Assembly (NCBI GenBank): GCA_044350805.1
Contig: JBILGU010000012.1
Span: 15,480-79,479 of the forward strand
From: UBA6136 sp044350805
GTDB lineage: Bacteria; Pseudomonadota; Gammaproteobacteria; Methylococcales; Methylococcaceae
Length of the DNA stretch: 64,000 nucleotides
Direction of reading: 5' to 3'
The notes beneath the pieces are model-generated. The model ran no database searches. It had not been told where the DNA came from and saw only the letters and a program-made list of their open reading frames with translations. The translations under genes were made by a program, and so were the position numbers. Below, one piece after another: positions 8,106 through 17,316 of this stretch (the stretch's first letter is position 1; every line of letters begins with the position of its first letter).

Positions 8106-8464
8106 TGGCGCTCCTTGTTCTTTACGGCATTCCCACCTGTGACAGCTGTCGGAAAGCGGTCGCATGGTTAAACGCGGGCGGACATGCCTACCGTTTCCAC
8201 GACCTTCGCGTGGATGGCCCGCCCGATGCTAGCCAAATTCGTGCCTGGAGTCAGACATTGGGGTGGGAAACCCTTCTAAATCGCCGCAGCACCACATTTC
8301 GCGCACTGACGCCGGAGCAGCAGTCCATCACCGAAGGGGACGATGCCGTTGCTCTCATTGAGCGGTACCCGCTCCTGATCAAACGACCCCTGATTGAATC
8401 GGAATTCGGCATTGTTGCAGGATTTGATCCCGATCGACTGACTGGAATTCTTACTCATGCATGA
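8105..8464 (+). CDS. Spx/ArsC-family thioredoxin-fold protein (YffB-like)
   Basis: 119 aa. The N-terminal YGIPTCDSCRKA gives a CxxC-type pair (Cys12, Cys15) in a thioredoxin-like fold, and KRPLIES near residue 96 is typical of ArsC/YffB proteins. The members near dapE are usually YffB, a putative glutathione-dependent reductase of unknown substrate; a true arsenate reductase would normally sit in an ars operon. It overlaps both neighbours, so the DUF2726 gene, this gene and dapE are likely co-transcribed. Its substrate cannot be inferred from the sequence. Confidence 0.85.
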   Translation: MALLVLYGIPTCDSCRKAVAWLNAGGHAYRFHDLRVDGPPDASQIRAWSQTLGWETLLNRRSTTFRALTPEQQSITEGDDAVALIERYPLLIKRPLIESEFGIVAGFDPDRLTGILTHA

Positions 8465-9590
8465 CACCGTTGCACTCACCGCCGCATTGATTGCCTGCCA
8501 ATCCGTCACGCCTGACGATGCCGGCTGCATGGAATTAATTACTGCTGAACTGGAGCCATGCGGATTTAAGACCGAACACCTTGATTTTGGTCACACTCGC
8601 AATCTCTTTATGCGTCACGGGACACAAGCACCGCTCCTTGTTTTTCTTGGTCATACCGACGTGGTTCCACCGGGCCCCGAGGCAGACTGGAAGTATCCCC
8701 CCTTCGAGGCCACGATCGACAACGGGATGATGTATGGGCGTGGCGCCGCGGACATGAAAAGTGGCGTTGCTGCGATGGTGACCGCTCTTGCACGCTTTAG
8801 TCAGTCTCATCCGGATCACCCCGGCTCCATTGCACTCCTGATGACCAGTGACGAGGAAGGTGCTGCCCACGATGGTGTCGTCAAGGTGATCGAGACCTTC
8901 AAGCAACGGGGCGAGAGGATTGACTGGTGCGTAATTGGAGAGCCGTCAAGCTTTGACCGTCTGGGTGATGTGATTCGAGTAGGCCGTCGCGGATCCCTAA
9001 ATGGCGTGCTTCGTGTCGAGGGCATCCAGGGGCATGTGGCTTATCCGGAGAAAGCTGAAAACCCGATACACCGGCTCGCGCCCGCGCTGGCTGAGCTCTC
9101 GCAAGAAGTCTGGGATCAGGGAAATGAATTTTTTCCTCCGACCAGTTTTCAGGTCTCTAACATCAAGTCAGGAACAGGCGCTGAAAATGTGATTCCTGGT
9201 CGCCTTGAAATGCTTTTCAATTTCCGTTTTTCAACCGCGTTGACCGAAGACGACTTAAAACGCCGCGTCGCGTCAATCCTTGACCGTCATTCCCTTCGCT
9301 ACACGCTTGAATGGCGTCTTTCGGGCGCCCCATTCCTGACTACGGGCTCCACGCTGATCGAGGCGACGCAGAGCGCTCTTGAAGAGGTTGTTGGCCAGCG
9401 GGCTCGACCTGATACCGGCGGAGGCACCTCTGATGGTCGTTTCGTTGCTCCTACCGGAGCGGAAGTGGTGGAATTGGGCCCTTTGAACGGCTCCATTCAC
9501 AAGATTAATGAACATACTCCGGTCAAGGATATCGAAACCTTGTCAAAAATCTATGAAGTGATCCTTTGTAAGCTATTGGTTGAGCGCTAA
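8457..9590 (+). CDS. dapE: Succinyl-diaminopimelate desuccinylase
   Basis: 377 aa, against about 375 in E. coli. This is a di-zinc M20-family hydrolase that removes succinate from N-succinyl-LL-diaminopimelate in lysine and peptidoglycan-precursor synthesis. Metal and catalytic residues are in place: GHTDVVPPG, GAADMKSG, the catalytic glutamates in TSDEEG, GEPSS, and the C-terminal INEHTPV histidine. The dimerisation domain occupies roughly residues 180-290 (begins GRRGSLNG). It overlaps the YffB-like gene by 8 bp, a neighbour arrangement seen in enteric bacteria. Confidence 0.95.
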   Translation: MHDTVALTAALIACQSVTPDDAGCMELITAELEPCGFKTEHLDFGHTRNLFMRHGTQAPLLVFLGHTDVVPPGPEADWKYPPFEATIDNGMMYGRGAADMKSGVAAMVTALARFSQSHPDHPGSIALLMTSDEEGAAHDGVVKVIETFKQRGERIDWCVIGEPSSFDRLGDVIRVGRRGSLNGVLRVEGIQGHVAYPEKAENPIHRLAPALAELSQEVWDQGNEFFPPTSFQVSNIKSGTGAENVIPGRLEMLFNFRFSTALTEDDLKRRVASILDRHSLRYTLEWRLSGAPFLTTGSTLIEATQSALEEVVGQRARPDTGGGTSDGRFVAPTGAEVVELGPLNGSIHKINEHTPVKDIETLSKIYEVILCKLLVER

Positions 9591-9600
9591 GGGACTCAAA

Positions 9601-10476
9601 ATGGCTCACTTTTCAAGCCCCCTCATCGAGCCCCAGGAGGTTGTCAATCGACTTCACGACGAAAGCTGCGTGATTCTCGATGCGACCTTCACTCTTCCGG
9701 CTCAAAACAGGAACCCCCAGGCGGAGTTTGTAAAAGCTCATATCCCCGGGTCGTTTTTTTTTGACATTGATGTCGTTGCAGCGGTTGAGAGCAAACTCCC
9801 TCATATGTTGCCTTCCGTGGAAGACTTCGAAACCGCCGTCTCGGCCCTTGGGATCGGGAACGAAACGCAAATCATCGTTTACGACAGCAATCAATTCATG
9901 GCTTCAGCTCGGGTCTGGTGGATGTTCCGAATCTTTGGCCATGAAAATATTCGGGTCATGAATGGTGGACTGACTCACTGGATAGCGCAGGGATATCCTC
10001 TGAACTCCGAAATCACGACTCCTAAGGCCCATGCTTTTTCTGCCCGGTTTAACCCAGAGCTTGTAAAAAGTTTCTCGGCGATGGAAAAAATCAGTTCCGA
10101 CGCCTCGGCAACCATCCTTGATGCGCGTCCACTGGGGCGATTTCTGGGCCAGGACCCAGAACCCCGTCCTGGGCTTCGCTCCGGTCACATCCCGGGAAGC
10201 CATAGCCTTTTCTTTCAACGTCTGCTGGATCCCCAATCTCGACGATTCTTAAGTGAAGATGCCCTCCATGCCGTCTTCAAAGAGATCCATGTAGAACCGG
10301 GCGAGTCCCTTGTTGCTACCTGTGGCAGCGGAGTGACCGCCGCCATCATCGCTCTGGCCCTGGCTGAACTCGGACATCCCAACACTCCGATTTATGATGG
10401 GTCATGGAGCGAATGGGGGCTACCTGGCCCCCATGTTGTGGCCACGGGGACATCCTTTTCGACTTCCTCGGAATAA
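9601..10476 (+). CDS. sseA: 3-mercaptopyruvate / thiosulfate sulfurtransferase (tandem rhodanese)
   Basis: 291 aa from ATG 9601, preceded by AAGGGA. Two rhodanese domains: the N-terminal one (about 10-135) lacks the catalytic cysteine; the C-terminal one has the active loop CGSGVTA. A Gly-Ser-Gly loop favours mercaptopyruvate over thiosulfate, whose enzymes usually have CRKGVTA. It transfers sulfane sulfur to thiols or cyanide in the cytoplasm. With TusA and SoxYZ in the same window it adds to the sulfur-handling theme, but sseA genes are also common in non-sulfur bacteria. Confidence 0.88.
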   Translation: MAHFSSPLIEPQEVVNRLHDESCVILDATFTLPAQNRNPQAEFVKAHIPGSFFFDIDVVAAVESKLPHMLPSVEDFETAVSALGIGNETQIIVYDSNQFMASARVWWMFRIFGHENIRVMNGGLTHWIAQGYPLNSEITTPKAHAFSARFNPELVKSFSAMEKISSDASATILDARPLGRFLGQDPEPRPGLRSGHIPGSHSLFFQRLLDPQSRRFLSEDALHAVFKEIHVEPGESLVATCGSGVTAAIIALALAELGHPNTPIYDGSWSEWGLPGPHVVATGTSFSTSSE

Positions 10477-10627
10477 CCCCAAGAAACCGACCATTTTTAT
10501 CAACAAAGAATTTTTGAGATAATGACTGATTAGGACGAGTTCCCTGACATGGAATCGTTCAATCTCTCCAGACGGCGATAAGACTTGAGACTGAGCAGCC
10601 GGATCGCACCTGAACTGATAGGACCCA

Positions 10628-11530
10628 ATGACCGCCGATAACGCCCTTAAAGAATTCATGAGCATTTGCCAGGAACGCGCCGAAACGGCCCTGGATGCCC
10701 GCCTTCCTGCCGCCTCAAGGATGCCCGAACGCCTCCATGAATCTATGCGTTATTCCGCGTTGGGTGGTGGAAAACGCCTGCGCCCATTGCTGACCTATGC
10801 CACCGGGATGGCCCTTGGGTTGCCGCTCGATATTCTCGATGGGCCGGCATCCGCACTGGAAATGATTCACGTCTACTCGTTGATCCATGACGATCTCCCA
10901 GCCATGGATGATGATTCGCTTCGAAGAGGAAAGCCCACCTGTCATGTGGCTTTTGACGAAGCTACGGCTATTTTGGCCGGAGATGGACTTCAGGCTCTGG
11001 CCTTTCATGTGCTGGCAGAAGACCCCACCATCAAGGTACCCGATCGCAATCGCATCGCAATGATTCGTTGTCTAGCTGAGGCGTCAGGCTCCTACGGTAT
11101 GGTTGGAGGACAGGCCATCGACCTCCACTCGGTTGGAAAAAAACTGGATCTGCCGGCGCTGGAAAATATGCACATCCGTAAAACCGGTGCCCTGATCCGT
11201 GCGAGTGTTCGACTCGCCGCTCTCGCAAAAGACCCGATCGATCATGCCTTGGAAGAACGCCTGGACCACTATGCAAAGTGTATCGGGCTGTCTTTTCAAA
11301 TCCAGGACGATATTCTGGATGAGGAAAGTGACACCCAGACCTTAGGCAAAACGCAAGGCAAGGATCGGGACAACAACAAGCCGAACTATCCTGCCTTGCT
11401 CGGATTAGCCGGCGCCAAGGATAAGGCCCGGGAAATGCATGAGGCAGCTCTTGAGAGTCTCAGTGCCTTTGGCCCGGAAGCCGACTTACTCAGAGACCTC
11501 TCCCGTTTCATTATCGAGCGGAAGAACTAA
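10628..11530 (+). CDS. ispA: Farnesyl/geranyl diphosphate synthase
   Basis: 300 aa. It joins isopentenyl and allylic diphosphates to make farnesyl diphosphate for quinones and undecaprenyl phosphate. Both Asp-rich motifs are present: DDLPAMDDD at about residues 92-100 and DDILDEESD near residue 231; GGKRLRPLL and the lysines around KPTCHV complete the site. The family usually follows xseB in gammaproteobacteria; here no XseB-like frame precedes it, although dxs follows. The 150-base upstream gap has no gene. Confidence 0.95.
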   Translation: MTADNALKEFMSICQERAETALDARLPAASRMPERLHESMRYSALGGGKRLRPLLTYATGMALGLPLDILDGPASALEMIHVYSLIHDDLPAMDDDSLRRGKPTCHVAFDEATAILAGDGLQALAFHVLAEDPTIKVPDRNRIAMIRCLAEASGSYGMVGGQAIDLHSVGKKLDLPALENMHIRKTGALIRASVRLAALAKDPIDHALEERLDHYAKCIGLSFQIQDDILDEESDTQTLGKTQGKDRDNNKPNYPALLGLAGAKDKAREMHEAALESLSAFGPEADLLRDLSRFIIERKN

Positions 11531-11661
11531 CAGCCCCAGGACATATTCAGATTCGATAGATCACGTCTACCTTATCCACTGAACCCTCGTTTCAGTATGA
11601 TGAAGAGACCCTTGAAGCACATATGGGTCGAAAGACCCAACCCGGCAGGACTTTATTTTTC

Positions 11662-13542
11662 ATGACGCTAACCACCCAGACCCCTCTTCTGAACGCCATT
11701 GGCGATCCGGCTGACCTTCGCGCCCTTTCTGCTGAGCAGCTGCCCGCGCTAGCGAGCGAGGTGCGGGAGTATTTGCTGCACACTGTCAGTCAATCTGGCG
11801 GTCACTTGGCGGCAGGCCTGGGTACCGTCGAACTCACTATTGCCCTTCACTATGTGTTCAATACCCCGGATGACAAACTGGTGTGGGACGTAGGGCATCA
11901 GGCGTATCCGCATAAGATTCTAACCGGTCGGCGGGAACGGATGCCGACGATTCGCAAGCAGGATGGCCTCTCGGCTTTCCCTTGCCGAACGGAAAGTCCT
12001 TATGACACCTTTGGCGTCGGACACTCCAGCACATCCATCAGTGCGGCGCTGGGTATGGCTATCGCTGCAGGCCTTCAGGGACGCGATGCGCATGCTGTTG
12101 CCATCATTGGGGATGGCGGACTAACCGGTGGCATGGCTTTTGAAGCCCTCAACCACGCCGGTGCCCTGGACGCGAATCTACTCGTCATCCTGAATGATAA
12201 CGAGATGTCGATTTCGCCCAACGTTGGCGCCATGAACAACTATCTCGCCAAACTGCTATCAGGTCGTTTCTATTCGACCATACGCGAAGGCAGCAAGCAG
12301 CTTCTAAAGAACCGTATGCCCACCGTGTGGGAATTGGCACGCCGTGCCGAAGAGCACGTTAAAGGAATGGTCGCTCCTGGAACACTGTTTGAAGAACTGG
12401 GCTTCAATTACATCGGTCCCATCGACGGCCATGACCTCGACACGCTGGTGACTACCCTTAGAAACCTGCGCAATACGAATGGCCCAAGATTCCTGCATAT
12501 TGTCACCAAGAAAGGCAAGGGTTACCTCCCGGCTGAGAAGGATCCGGTTGCCTATCACGGGGTTGGAAGCTTTGATCCCAGCAAGGACCACCTGCCTAAG
12601 GCGAAGCCGAGTTCACCGACTTATACTGAAGTCTTCGGCCAATGGCTCTGTGACATGGCCGAAAAGGACCCGCTCCTCCTCGGGGTTACCCCAGCCATGC
12701 GTGAAGGTTCAGGACTGGTTGAATTCGAAAAGCGCTTTCCTGATCGCTACTTTGATGTAGGCATTGCCGAACAGCACGCAGTCACCCTGGCTGCAGGTCA
12801 GGCTTGCGAGGGCTTCAAGCCCGTTGTTGCGATCTACTCCACCTTCCTGCAACGTGGCTACGACCAGCTCGTTCATGACGTTGTTTTGCAAGAACTGCCC
12901 GTCCTTTTTGCCATTGACCGAGCCGGTCTTGTGGGTCCTGATGGTCCGACCCATGCCGGAAGTTTCGATATCACTTACCTGCGCTGCCTTCCAGGAATCG
13001 TGCTCATGGCCCCGGCCGATGAAAACGAATGTCGCCAAATGCTCTATACAGGCTTCCAGCATAATGGTCCCGCGGCAGTGCGTTATCCCCGCGGCAAAGG
13101 ACCGGGTACAGCGGTTGAATCAACCATGTCTCTTCTCCCCATCGGAAAAGCCGAAGTCCGGCGTAAGGGAAAAGGGATTGCCATCCTCGCCTTTGGTTCC
13201 ATGGTCACCCCGGCGCTCGAGGCCGGCGAAACACTCGATGCAACCATGGTCAATATGCGCTTCATCAAGCCCCTCGATGAAGCCTGTATCCTCGAAATGG
13301 CAGCAAGCCATGACCTGATTGTCACCGTTGAAGAAAACACGGTGTCAGGTGGCGCTGGCAGCGGGGTCAACGAAGTCCTGAATGCGCATGGAGTCAAGAC
13401 AGCCATTCTGACCATCGGCCTTCCCGATCGCTTCATCGAGCAGGGAACCCGTGAGGAGGTTTTGACTGACGCAGGGCTCGATACAGCGGGCATTCTTGCC
13501 AGCATTTCTGCCTATTCTGGAAAAATCGCTGGAACTCCCTGA
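11662..13542 (+). CDS. dxs: 1-deoxy-D-xylulose-5-phosphate synthase
   Basis: 626 aa from ATG 11662; codons upstream give no family sequence. It condenses pyruvate and glyceraldehyde-3-phosphate with thiamine diphosphate as the first step of the MEP isoprenoid pathway. Seen in order: VWDVGHQAYPHKILTGR, GVGHSSTSISAALGMA, the ThDP motif GDGGLTGGMAFEALNHAG ending in NDN, and in the second domain DVGIAEQHAVTLAAG with the catalytic glutamate. Length is typical. It follows ispA and precedes apt by only 3 bp, suggesting one transcript. Confidence 0.97.
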   Translation: MTLTTQTPLLNAIGDPADLRALSAEQLPALASEVREYLLHTVSQSGGHLAAGLGTVELTIALHYVFNTPDDKLVWDVGHQAYPHKILTGRRERMPTIRKQDGLSAFPCRTESPYDTFGVGHSSTSISAALGMAIAAGLQGRDAHAVAIIGDGGLTGGMAFEALNHAGALDANLLVILNDNEMSISPNVGAMNNYLAKLLSGRFYSTIREGSKQLLKNRMPTVWELARRAEEHVKGMVAPGTLFEELGFNYIGPIDGHDLDTLVTTLRNLRNTNGPRFLHIVTKKGKGYLPAEKDPVAYHGVGSFDPSKDHLPKAKPSSPTYTEVFGQWLCDMAEKDPLLLGVTPAMREGSGLVEFEKRFPDRYFDVGIAEQHAVTLAAGQACEGFKPVVAIYSTFLQRGYDQLVHDVVLQELPVLFAIDRAGLVGPDGPTHAGSFDITYLRCLPGIVLMAPADENECRQMLYTGFQHNGPAAVRYPRGKGPGTAVESTMSLLPIGKAEVRRKGKGIAILAFGSMVTPALEAGETLDATMVNMRFIKPLDEACILEMAASHDLIVTVEENTVSGGAGSGVNEVLNAHGVKTAILTIGLPDRFIEQGTREEVLTDAGLDTAGILASISAYSGKIAGTP

Positions 13543-13545
13543 GCC

Positions 13546-14061
13546 ATGCATCGCATCGAATCACGCATTCGCGCCATCCCGGACTTTCCGAAGCCTGGCA
13601 TCCTCTTCAGGGACATTACGCCCGTTTTGGGCGATCCTGAGGCCATGGCTATTGCGATTGATGCTCTCACCGCTCCCTTCCATGATCGCGGCGTTTCAGC
13701 CGTTGCCGGCATGGAGGCTCGAGGTTTTATTTTTGGGGCTCTGGTGGCACAAGCCCTGAACGTTGGCTTTGTTCCGCTCAGAAAGCCGGGCAAACTGCCC
13801 TACGAGGTCACCAAGATCGACTATGATCTCGAATATGGTTCTGCCAGCCTTGAAGTGCATCGTGATGCGGTTGTTCCTGGAGACAAGGTCTTGGTCGTGG
13901 ATGATCTCCTGGCAACGGGTGGAACTGCCCTTGCAGCCTGTGAACTGATCGAGGCTCTGGGCGCCGAGGTAGTTTCGTGCGCCTTCCTGATCGAACTCAA
14001 TGGTCTGGGTGGCCGGGAGCGTCTCGAGCCTAGAACGCTTCACAGCGTTCTCAGCTACTGA
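13546..14061 (+). CDS. apt: Adenine phosphoribosyltransferase
   Basis: 171 aa. It salvages adenine to AMP with PRPP in the cytoplasm. The PRPP-binding loop VLVVDDLLATGGTAL and the N-terminal IRAIPDFPKPGILFRDITP are the usual Apt signatures; EARGFIFG contacts the base. Its start is 3 bp after the dxs stop. The TTG start assigned to the next gene lies 3 bp past its stop. Confidence 0.95.
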   Translation: MHRIESRIRAIPDFPKPGILFRDITPVLGDPEAMAIAIDALTAPFHDRGVSAVAGMEARGFIFGALVAQALNVGFVPLRKPGKLPYEVTKIDYDLEYGSASLEVHRDAVVPGDKVLVVDDLLATGGTALAACELIEALGAEVVSCAFLIELNGLGGRERLEPRTLHSVLSY

Positions 14062-14063
14062 GA

Positions 14064-14873
14064 TTGGCCCTCATAACCACCGCCTCCTCACAGGACTCTC
14101 CTGTGGTGAATCCCGAATCCCACAGCCTGCTCCAATTAACCGACTTTCATCTCGGGCCAACAGCCGATCTTCATTATCGTGGGGTCAACCCTTCGGAATG
14201 TCTGGATCGGGTTCTGAACCACGTTCAGAGTCACCCCCCCTTAGCGGATCGGTATCTTCTGACAGGAGATCTGGCCGAAGAAGGCGTGGTGGCAACCTAC
14301 GATCGAGTGGCAAAGGCCTTTCAGGGATCCACGGCTCCGATTCACTTCTTGCCGGGAAATCACGACGATCCTGAAGTGATGCACGCTTGCCTCAGCAAGG
14401 CTGGTTTCTTCGGGGATCCAGTCATCAGTTGGAAAAACTGGCGAATCATTCTCCTCGATAGTTCGCAAAAACACAGCCCAAAAGGTCAGCTGGGCCCTAT
14501 GACATGCCAGTGGCTTGCAGAAACTCTGGAATCCCTAAAGACCTGTTGGATAGTGATTGCGCTGCATCATCACCCGATAGCATCGGGAAGCGCATGGATG
14601 GACACCATGCTGCTTGAGGAAAGCGAAGCCTTTCTGGATATTCTCGCACAGCACGGATTGGTGAAGGCGGTTGTCTTCGGCCATGTTCATCAAGAAATCG
14701 ACCTCGTGAAGAACAAGATCCGTTTTCTTGGAACGCCATCGACCTGTGTGCAGTTTGCACCCGGTAGCCATGCCTTTGCGACCGATACCAGCCGCCCGGG
14801 ATACCGGAGGATTGAGCTTTTTGAAGATGGCCAACTCACGACGCAGGTCCTGCGTCTTGGGCCCAAAGACTAG
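14064..14873 (+). CDS. Calcineurin-like phosphodiesterase, CpdA-like (3',5'-cAMP phosphodiesterase)
   Basis: 269 aa from TTG 14064; a GTG 13 codons later is an alternative start. The metallophosphoesterase motifs are complete and in order: LTDFHLGP, LTGDLAEEG, LPGNHDDPE, ALHHHP and FGHVHQ, which bind two metal ions. Order and length match CpdA, the cyclic-AMP phosphodiesterase of gammaproteobacteria, but substrate cannot be read from sequence; other class III phosphodiesterases look similar. It converges on rppH with a 4-bp overlap. Confidence 0.85.
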   Translation: MALITTASSQDSPVVNPESHSLLQLTDFHLGPTADLHYRGVNPSECLDRVLNHVQSHPPLADRYLLTGDLAEEGVVATYDRVAKAFQGSTAPIHFLPGNHDDPEVMHACLSKAGFFGDPVISWKNWRIILLDSSQKHSPKGQLGPMTCQWLAETLESLKTCWIVIALHHHPIASGSAWMDTMLLEESEAFLDILAQHGLVKAVVFGHVHQEIDLVKNKIRFLGTPSTCVQFAPGSHAFATDTSRPGYRRIELFEDGQLTTQVLRLGPKD

Positions 14874-15400
14874 ACTTTAGCCCCACCCATCATGGCAAGG
14901 CCAGACAGATCCGCATTAAGGGTTCTGTCTCCACCAATATGGCCACTGAGCTCAGTCAAAGCGCGCTGATACACATCACGCTTGAAATAGACGACATCCT
15001 CTATGGGATGCCAGTAGTCGACCCAAGTCCAGGAATCGAACTCCGGCTTACCAGAACAATCAAGCTTAATTCGGGATTCGGAGGAAACCAACTCCAGCAT
15101 GAACCAGACTTGTTTCTGGCCAATACAAAGGGGCTGAGAACGTTTGCGAATGTAGCGCTCAGGCAGATCATAGTGAAGCCAGCCATTGGTTCGGGCAATG
15201 AGTTGAACATCCCGATTCCGAAGGCCCACCTCTTCGTAGAGCTCCCGGTACATGGCTTCTTCGGGGGCTTCGTTTCGCTTGATGCCACCTTGCGGGAACT
15301 GCCAAGAACGCATGCCCACACGACGGGCCCAAAAGACACGGCGATCCTTGTTCAGAAGGATGATTCCGACATTGGGTCGATATCCGTCACGGTCTATCAT
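14870..15400 (-). CDS. rppH: RNA pyrophosphohydrolase
   Basis: 176 aa, as in E. coli. A Nudix hydrolase that removes pyrophosphate from the 5' end of mRNA and so starts RNase E-dependent decay. The Nudix box starts at GGI and continues with EAMYRELYEEVGL; the N-terminus DGYRPNVGIILLNKD and the WQFPQGGI segment are highly characteristic. It converges on the CpdA-like gene. The divergent region to the right (15401-15541) holds a TATAAT hexamer at 15429-15434. Confidence 0.95.
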   Translation of the reverse strand: MIDRDGYRPNVGIILLNKDRRVFWARRVGMRSWQFPQGGIKRNEAPEEAMYRELYEEVGLRNRDVQLIARTNGWLHYDLPERYIRKRSQPLCIGQKQVWFMLELVSSESRIKLDCSGKPEFDSWTWVDYWHPIEDVVYFKRDVYQRALTELSGHIGGDRTLNADLSGLAMMGGAKV

Positions 15401-15541
15401 GCGTGCAAGAGTCCAGGGTCACCGAGTGTATAATTCGCGCCGAACCAAGCGAGCCGCTTCTTCGCAAGGAAGATAGCCAAGAGCGGATGGACCGCTTCAA
15501 CTCGACACTCTCGTCCAACATCCCGAATTTAAAGGAATATC

Positions 15542-16261
15542 GTGGCTCTGGCAATCTTTGACCTCGACAACACCCTCCTCGCAGGAGACAGCGACTATCT
15601 CTGGGGCCAATACCTCGTCGACCGGGGAATTGTGGATCAGGCGCAGTATGAAGAAGCCAATGCCCGCTTTTACGACGATTACAAAGCAGGAACGCTCAAT
15701 ATCGATGCCTTTCTGAAATTCGCACTGAAGCCCCTTTCGGAACACCCCAGGGCCCAGCTGGAACAATGGCGCTCGGAATTCATCGACTCCCTGATCCGAC
15801 CCATTCTTCTGCCCGCCGCGCGTGAAGTGATCGCGGCTCATAAGTCTCTGGGCCATACGCTGATGATCATCACGGCAACCAATGCCTTTGTCACCGCCCC
15901 AATTGCGGCTCTTTATGGTATCGATCACCTGATCGCCACTCTTCCAGAAATCTCTGATGATCGTTACACCGGAAACTATCTTGGGACTGCTTGCTTTCAA
16001 GAAGGGAAAGTCGAACGCCTGAATGCCTGGCTTAAAGAGACAGGGGCCTCACTTGAAGGGAGCTGGTTTTACAGTGATTCTCACAATGATCTTCCCTTGT
16101 TGAAAATGGTCGAAACAGCCATAGCCGTGGATCCCGATGAGACCCTTCATGCCTATGCCAATCAAACGTCGTGGCCCATTATTACGTTACGGGATGACTC
16201 AGACCTTGAAGGTCAATTAAAGAGAATAAAAAACTCAACGTTGACCGCTCAACGATCCTGA
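15542..16261 (+). CDS. HAD-IB family hydrolase (phosphoserine-phosphatase-like)
   Basis: 239 aa with a GTG start preceded by AAAGGAAT. HAD motif I is FDLDNTLL (Asp7 nucleophile, Asp9 acid/base), motif II is the ITATNAF threonine, and motif III/IV is the C-terminal YSDSHNDLPLL. The IB subfamily cap lies between residues about 15 and 90. Members in proteobacteria act on phosphoserine, phosphorylcholine or similar small phosphoesters; the substrate here is not determined. The gene reads divergently from rppH. Confidence 0.85.
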   Translation: MALAIFDLDNTLLAGDSDYLWGQYLVDRGIVDQAQYEEANARFYDDYKAGTLNIDAFLKFALKPLSEHPRAQLEQWRSEFIDSLIRPILLPAAREVIAAHKSLGHTLMIITATNAFVTAPIAALYGIDHLIATLPEISDDRYTGNYLGTACFQEGKVERLNAWLKETGASLEGSWFYSDSHNDLPLLKMVETAIAVDPDETLHAYANQTSWPIITLRDDSDLEGQLKRIKNSTLTAQRS

Positions 16262-16344
16262 ATCCATCGGTGATACGATAGGCATTCACGTCATTTTCAC
16301 TTCTACCCTACCCTCTCATCCAGCAGCGGCCCACCGGAGCAGTT

Positions 16345-17064
16345 ATGAGCGAGACTTTTCAGAACGTATTCACCCGCAAAAAAGCGGATCCTACGCAGCA
16401 GACGCAGAACGCAACGCTCTATGAAAAACTCGGTGGCGCCGAATCGGTCAGCTTAGCAGTCGACATCTTTTATAGAAAAGTCATGCGTGATGCCCGAATC
16501 AACTATTTCTTTTTCGGGGTCAACATTACCGAGCAGGCAGAGAAACAGAAGGCTTTTCTGAGCATGGCCTTTGGTGGGCCCCATGCCTACACCGGGCGTG
16601 ACATGCATCGAAGTCATGCCAAGCTGGTCGCGATGGGGATGAACGATCGTCACTTTGACATCGTCATGGAACATCTTAAGGGGACATTAGTCGAGCTTGA
16701 AGTCGACGACTCTCTAGTTGATCAGGTTCTCGCGATTACAGAAAGCACACGCGAGGATGTCATGGGAAGACGTGCTGCTCCCCCCGAAACCAGCGGTTCA
16801 ACCACCGCTCAGGATCGCGGAACAGCCCATGCCGCGGATCTTCGCAGGCGAACGGGTGCTCCGAGCCTACCTGAGCGCCCCAGAGCCGGAACTGTGGGCT
16901 CTATCATGGCCACCCGATGTGACTCGCTCTCGCCGGAGGCCAGTGTTCAGGATGCCTCAGAGATCTTCATCAAAGGAAATCACCACAGCCTGCCGGTTCT
17001 TGACAGCGAAGGAAAGCTGGTCGGCATGGTGACCGCTACCGACATTCTTAAAAACCTGACCTGA
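16345..17064 (+). CDS. Truncated hemoglobin (group 1) fused to a CBS domain
   Basis: 239 aa in three parts. Residues about 24-140 are a group 1 truncated hemoglobin: YEKLGG start, IFYRKV (Tyr43 at B10), a Phe-rich CD corner (FFFG) and HRSHAKL, where His91 is the likely proximal heme ligand. Residues 141-180 are a polar linker rich in Arg, Ala and Pro. Residues 182-239 are one CBS motif (VGSIMATRC, then LPVLDSEGKLVGMVTATD). CBS modules normally work as pairs, so the protein may dimerise to form a nucleotide-binding site. A gas- or redox-sensing role is inference. Converges on tusA. Confidence 0.8.
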   Translation: MSETFQNVFTRKKADPTQQTQNATLYEKLGGAESVSLAVDIFYRKVMRDARINYFFFGVNITEQAEKQKAFLSMAFGGPHAYTGRDMHRSHAKLVAMGMNDRHFDIVMEHLKGTLVELEVDDSLVDQVLAITESTREDVMGRRAAPPETSGSTTAQDRGTAHAADLRRRTGAPSLPERPRAGTVGSIMATRCDSLSPEASVQDASEIFIKGNHHSLPVLDSEGKLVGMVTATDILKNLT

Positions 17065-17073
17065 AAGTGACCG

Positions 17074-17316
17074 TCAGGAGGTCTTTGGGCCCTTTTCAAT
17101 CACAAAACAGAGCCATTCGCCGTGCTCTTCGCAGGTGATCTGCAGGTGACCCGCCTGCTCTAGAAAGACCCCAAAGTCCAGACGCGCGGCGGGGTCAGTC
17201 GCCAGAATCCTGACTCTTTCGCCAACCTCCACACTGACCAAAGCCTTCTTGAGCCGAAGAAGCGGAAGCGGACACATGAGACCACGGGCGTCAATTTCAA
17301 GTGGCTCGGAACTCAT
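17074..17316 (-). CDS. tusA: TusA-family sulfur carrier
   Basis: 80 aa with the family motif RGLMCPLPLLRLKKAL; Cys15 in CPxP carries the sulfur. TusA proteins relay persulfide sulfur, for tRNA thiolation in many bacteria and for sulfur oxidation in sulfur oxidisers. Its ATG overlaps the parC stop by 4 bases, so it is co-transcribed with parC. It has no tusBCD or dsr/hdr genes beside it, so which of the two roles applies cannot be told. Its end is 9 bp from the globin-CBS stop, convergent. Confidence 0.9.
   Translation of the reverse strand: MSSEPLEIDARGLMCPLPLLRLKKALVSVEVGERVRILATDPAARLDFGVFLEQAGHLQITCEEHGEWLCFVIEKGPKTS

Noticed and set aside
15401..15541. TATAAT at 15429-15434 as promoter for the HAD-type hydrolase
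   Set aside because: No recognisable -35 element at 16-18 bp; one hexamer is not enough for a call.
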